From Candidatus Omnitrophota bacterium (GTDB lineage Bacteria; Omnitrophota; Gorgyraeia; Zapsychrales; Zapsychraceae), in assembly GCA_020430005.1 (NCBI GenBank), contig JAGQKQ010000010.1:1-17376 (forward strand): a DNA stretch of 17,376 nt. Direction: 5' to 3'. The notes under the pieces were generated by a model that made no database searches, was not told the origin of the DNA, and saw only the letters and a program-made list of their open reading frames with translations. Positions 14,967-17,376 of this stretch are shown here, piece by piece (position 1 is the stretch's first letter; each line of letters opens with the position of its first letter). Position numbers and translations under genes: made by a program.

Positions 14967-15269
14967 CTAAATGGCTCCGGCCCCTTCTTCCCCGTTACGG
15001 ATACGGACAATATTGTCCATCGGCAGCACCGCGATTTTACCGTCTCCGGTCACCCCTGTACGGGCCACCCGCCGGATCATTTCAATGGCCTTTTCTACCT
15101 GAAATTCGTCCACATAGATGTCGATCTTCATTTTCGGCTGCAGGCCGTTACGGTGATTGCCAAACCCTTTAGCCTCGGTCACAGTAATGCCTCCCAACCC
15201 GGAATCCTCCAGAACGGTGCAAACCTCCTCAAACTTCTCTTTTCGCACAATGGCTTCAATCTTTTTCAT
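14967..15269 (-). CDS. P-II family signalling protein with a shortened T-loop
   Basis: The 100-residue protein begins MKKIEAIVRKEKFEEVCTVL and ends RIRNGEEGAGAI, both typical of GlnB/GlnK. The ATP-binding B-loop (RTGVTGDGKI, 70-79, with Lys78) and the C-terminal RIRNGE segment are intact, so a trimer binding ATP/ADP in its clefts is expected. P-II proteins normally have 112 residues; the missing twelve are from the T-loop. Between GFG (35-37) and PK (45-46) only seven residues remain instead of about nineteen, and the tyrosine that is uridylylated in enterobacteria is absent. The usual contacts with AmtB, NAGK or modifying enzymes could therefore not form in the standard way. A clear GGAG site precedes the ATG. 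I leave the symbol empty because the canonical GlnB role is doubtful. Confidence 0.85.
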   Translation of the reverse strand: MKKIEAIVRKEKFEEVCTVLEDSGLGGITVTEAKGFGNHRNGLQPKMKIDIYVDEFQVEKAIEMIRRVARTGVTGDGKIAVLPMDNIVRIRNGEEGAGAI

Positions 15270-15316
15270 GGTTATTCTCCAATATTAAAAATGATTATTA
15301 AATGTCATATGAACGT

Positions 15317-15338
15317 CGCCTTTCGGCGCCAATTGGCG
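15317..15338. promoter_or_regulatory. Two nested, mutually exclusive CGCC/GGCG dyads in the P-II gene leader
   Basis: CGCC-TTTC-GGCG (15317-15328) and CGCC-AATT-GGCG (15327-15338) share two central bases, so the two hairpins cannot form fully together. On the transcribed minus strand the proximal one closes a GAAA tetraloop and should be very stable. The distal dyad straddles the predicted start of transcription (about 15334), so it may act as an operator while the other folds in the RNA. Confidence 0.5.
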
Positions 15339-15340
15339 GT

Positions 15341-15368
15341 ATCCTAACATAGCCATTGATTTTGTCAA
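15341..15368 (-). promoter_or_regulatory. Promoter of the P-II gene
   Basis: On the minus strand a perfect TTGACA (15363-15368) lies 16 bases from TAGGAT (15341-15346), which is preceded by TGT as an extended -10. Transcription would begin near 15334, about 65 bases before the ATG at 15269. CATTGA/TCAATG arms (15354-15359, 15365-15370) form a further small dyad over the -35. Confidence 0.6.
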
Positions 15369-15420
15369 TGTTGGAAATTCTCGTTTTTTTGGAGATCAAA
15401 ATCCTGCGGAAGAATGGTCT

Positions 15421-16629
15421 TTATTCGTCGATTTGCGGATCAAAATACTCAAAAGTCTCACCGGAATAATTGCGAAGAACATAGCGGTCCTTTTTTCTTT
15501 CGACAATATACTCGGGAGAAATCGGTATTTTTCCGCCGCCGCCCGGGCCATCAATAACATAAGTCGGAACAGCGTAACCGGTTGTGTGACCACGGAGTTG
15601 TTCCATAATCCGTAACCCGGTTGAGACCGGTGTCCGGAAATGTTTGGATCCGACAATCGGATCGCACTGGTAGATATAATAAGGCCGAACTCGAATCTTT
15701 AATAACTCATGCATTAAGGATTTCATAACGGCCGGATCGTCATTCACGTCCTTCAACAGAACGGTCTGACTACCCATCGGAATACCGCTGTCGGCGATCA
15801 GGTTGCAGGCCGCTTTAACACGATCGGTAATTTCCGACGGATGGTTAAAATGGATACTCATCCATATAGGAGAGTAGTTTTTGAGCATATCTACTAATTC
15901 CGGTGTTACCCTTTGCGGTAAAGTCACCGGAATGCGCGTCCCGATCCGCACAAACTCCACATGATCAATGGATTTTAAATTCTGGATAATATATTCGAGA
16001 ACTTTGTCGCTTAGCGTCAACGGATCACCGCCGGAAATCAAAACATCACGAATCTCTTTATGCGCGCGGATATAATCAAAGGCGGCCTTGTAGGTTTCTG
16101 TACTCAGCGTTCTTTCTCCATCACCGACCATACGTGAACGCGTACAATACCGGCAATACATAGCACACATTTCGTTCACTAAAAATAAGACACGGTCCGG
16201 ATAGCGATGAACCAAACCATGAACCGGTGAATGCTTGTCTTCGCCGCACGGATCACGCATTTCTTCTTTTGATGTTGTCAGCTCATGACCTTGCGGGATA
16301 CTCTGAAGACGAATAGGACATTTAGGATTATCGGGATCGATTAAACTGGCAAAGTACGGTGGAATAGACATTGTCAACTTGCCGATCGCGCCTTCTTCAA
16401 GCCCCTTTTCCTCTTGCTCCGTTAAAGGGACCATCGGGGCCAGAACGTCTCTCGTTCTAATACGATTGCGTAATTGCCAGCGCCAGTCTTCCCAGTCGGT
16501 TTGATCGTTATGTTTGAAATAAGAAAGGATTTCCTGTTCGCGTTCGTTAAGCGGAATCAGCAGCTCACGGGAAAATTTCCGCGACAACGCCCCGTCAGAG
16601 CGCTTTTGAAGAAGGTCTAATGGATTCAA
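15421..16629 (-). CDS. kamA: Lysine 2,3-aminomutase (radical SAM, PLP-dependent)
   Basis: The enzyme interconverts L-lysine and L-beta-lysine using a [4Fe-4S] cluster, S-adenosylmethionine and PLP. The 402-residue protein has the radical SAM cluster motif CAMYCRYC (Cys155, Cys159, Cys162), the SGGDPLTLSD segment near 200, and the PLP lysine in DGPGGGGK (Lys367). Asp323 (in YQCD) and Asp360 lie 44 and 7 residues before that lysine, exactly like the two aspartates that hold the substrate side chain in clostridial lysine 2,3-aminomutase. This favours lysine over glutamate. It is longer than EpmB-type enzymes (about 340). It starts at a TTG (16627-16629) that overlaps the stop of the ATP-grasp gene (TTGA), with AGGAG eight bases upstream, so translation is coupled. 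Confidence 0.92.
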   Translation of the reverse strand: MNPLDLLQKRSDGALSRKFSRELLIPLNEREQEILSYFKHNDQTDWEDWRWQLRNRIRTRDVLAPMVPLTEQEEKGLEEGAIGKLTMSIPPYFASLIDPDNPKCPIRLQSIPQGHELTTSKEEMRDPCGEDKHSPVHGLVHRYPDRVLFLVNEMCAMYCRYCTRSRMVGDGERTLSTETYKAAFDYIRAHKEIRDVLISGGDPLTLSDKVLEYIIQNLKSIDHVEFVRIGTRIPVTLPQRVTPELVDMLKNYSPIWMSIHFNHPSEITDRVKAACNLIADSGIPMGSQTVLLKDVNDDPAVMKSLMHELLKIRVRPYYIYQCDPIVGSKHFRTPVSTGLRIMEQLRGHTTGYAVPTYVIDGPGGGGKIPISPEYIVERKKDRYVLRNYSGETFEYFDPQIDE

Positions 16630-17376
16630 GCCATTAACTCCTGTTGATAGAATATCGGAAAATTTTTGTCTATTAGATTATACCGTTTTAACGCGAGATT
16701 TAGAATTAATTTTATAGTTTCTTCAAAGCTCGCTCCGAAGCATTTTGGGAACAGATGAAAGACATCTTCCACATCAAAACTCGGCAACGGATTGATTTCC
16801 AAAACATATGGCTGGCCTTTTTTATCAACGCGAAAGTCGACACGCGCTAAATCGCGACAGTCAACGGCACGAAAAACTTGAACAGCCAGATTTTGAAGCG
16901 TCTTTGTTAATTCAGCGGACACCGGAGCGGGACACAAATACTTTACGCTTCCATCATAAATATTGCGGTTTGTATAAACCTTATCTTCAAAATCTTTCTG
17001 GCCATTAATGCTGGTCTGTACAACCGGCATGGCCTGTGCTTCTTCGCCATTTCCTAAAACGGCAATCGTAAATTCCTGTCCCGAAATAAACTTTTCTACC
17101 AGGGCCGGCTGATTATAGTTTTCAACAACAAAACGAATACGTTTTTTTAATTCTTCAAGATTATTAACTTTCGACTCTTCCGTTATTCCCTTGGAAGATC
17201 CTTCATGGCGCGTTTTAACAATTAGTGGATATCCGATGGTATTTAAGGTTTCTGCGTCATCCGGATTATCCGTACTAAAAAACTCGGCAGTTGGAATACC
17301 TTCACCAAGAAAAACCTGCTTGGCCACAACCTTGTCTAAGGTTAAACCCAGTGTCAACGCGTCCGCACCGACAAAT
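16626..17376 (-). CDS. D-alanine--D-alanine ligase-like ATP-grasp protein (5' end outside the window)
   Basis: About 249 C-terminal residues are visible; the reading frame continues off the right edge. The visible start FVGADALTLGLTLDKVVAKQ corresponds to the end of the N-terminal domain of Ddl enzymes. ATP-grasp marks follow: LIVKTRHEGSSKGI (glycine/serine-rich loop), ALVEKFISGQEFTIAVLGNG (hinge), ARVDFRVDKKGQPYVLEIN (metal and ATP binding). The Ddl signature NTLPGMT is replaced by NPLPSFD, and the C-terminus (KCFGASFEETIKLIL and beyond) is longer and more diverged. It is therefore an amino-acid or peptide ligase related to Ddl but may not be the cell-wall enzyme. Its stop overlaps the kamA start by four bases, which points to a shared pathway, possibly acting on lysine or beta-lysine. 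Confidence 0.85.
   Translation of the reverse strand, partial: FVGADALTLGLTLDKVVAKQVFLGEGIPTAEFFSTDNPDDAETLNTIGYPLIVKTRHEGSSKGITEESKVNNLEELKKRIRFVVENYNQPALVEKFISGQEFTIAVLGNGEEAQAMPVVQTSINGQKDFEDKVYTNRNIYDGSVKYLCPAPVSAELTKTLQNLAVQVFRAVDCRDLARVDFRVDKKGQPYVLEINPLPSFDVEDVFHLFPKCFGASFEETIKLILNLALKRYNLIDKNFPIFYQQELMA

Noticed and set aside
15421..16629. Assignment of the radical SAM protein as EpmB (EF-P modification)
   Set aside because: The length (402 residues) and layout fit lysine 2,3-aminomutase better, and neither epmA nor efp lies in the window. This does not exclude such a role elsewhere in the genome.

Overview
The window looks like chromosomal DNA of a didermal, uncultivated-type bacterium. 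Lipoproteins, signal peptides, PilZ proteins and a CvpA-type membrane protein sit beside ordinary housekeeping genes, the base composition is moderately AT-rich, and most coding is on the minus strand. The gene mix (ATP-grasp ligase with KamA, CvpA, single-domain PilZ proteins, tryptophan-rich TPR proteins) reminds me of Omnitrophota/PVC-type genomes, but this is an impression only. No rRNA, tRNA, CRISPR array, phage or insertion sequence was seen.

Positions 1-7694 (all minus strand) hold a carbohydrate-type locus. In transcription order it has a lipoprotein solute-binding protein (7694-6396), two MalF/MalG-type permeases (6393-5467, 5455-4613), and an exported glycosidase of the clan GH-A fold with N-terminal TPR-like modules (4616-2139), tightly packed with gaps of 2 and 11 nt and an ATGA overlap. 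Next come a separately spaced exported protein made of two copies of the same TPR-like module (1989-1132), a lipoprotein resembling a carbohydrate-binding module (1023-379), a strong terminator, and the start of a further membrane-anchored protein at the edge (106-1). No ABC ATPase is present, so it is either shared or encoded elsewhere. The likely flow is cleavage of a glycan outside the cytoplasm, capture by the binding protein, and import.

Positions 7695-9680 hold regulatory and envelope functions: two tandem PilZ-domain proteins (minus) divergently transcribed from a CvpA-family membrane protein (plus), each side with a recognisable sigma70-type promoter.

Positions 9693-14852 (minus) are housekeeping: rpsU (52 aa), a DJ-1/PfpI protein, purH, folC and mnmE. 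The last three are closely spaced and probably cotranscribed. A heptamer-rich low-complexity spacer lies just before purH.

Positions 14967-17376 (minus) hold a P-II signalling protein with an unusually short T-loop, a lysine 2,3-aminomutase, and an edge-truncated D-Ala-D-Ala-ligase-like ATP-grasp protein translationally coupled to the aminomutase. The rpsU and glnB promoters both carry striking palindromic or repeated sequence.

The most interesting items are the ~115-residue tryptophan-rich TPR module present four times across two neighbouring proteins, the T-loop-deleted P-II protein, the ATP-grasp/KamA pair, and the repeated CTGAATTG element around the rpsU promoter.
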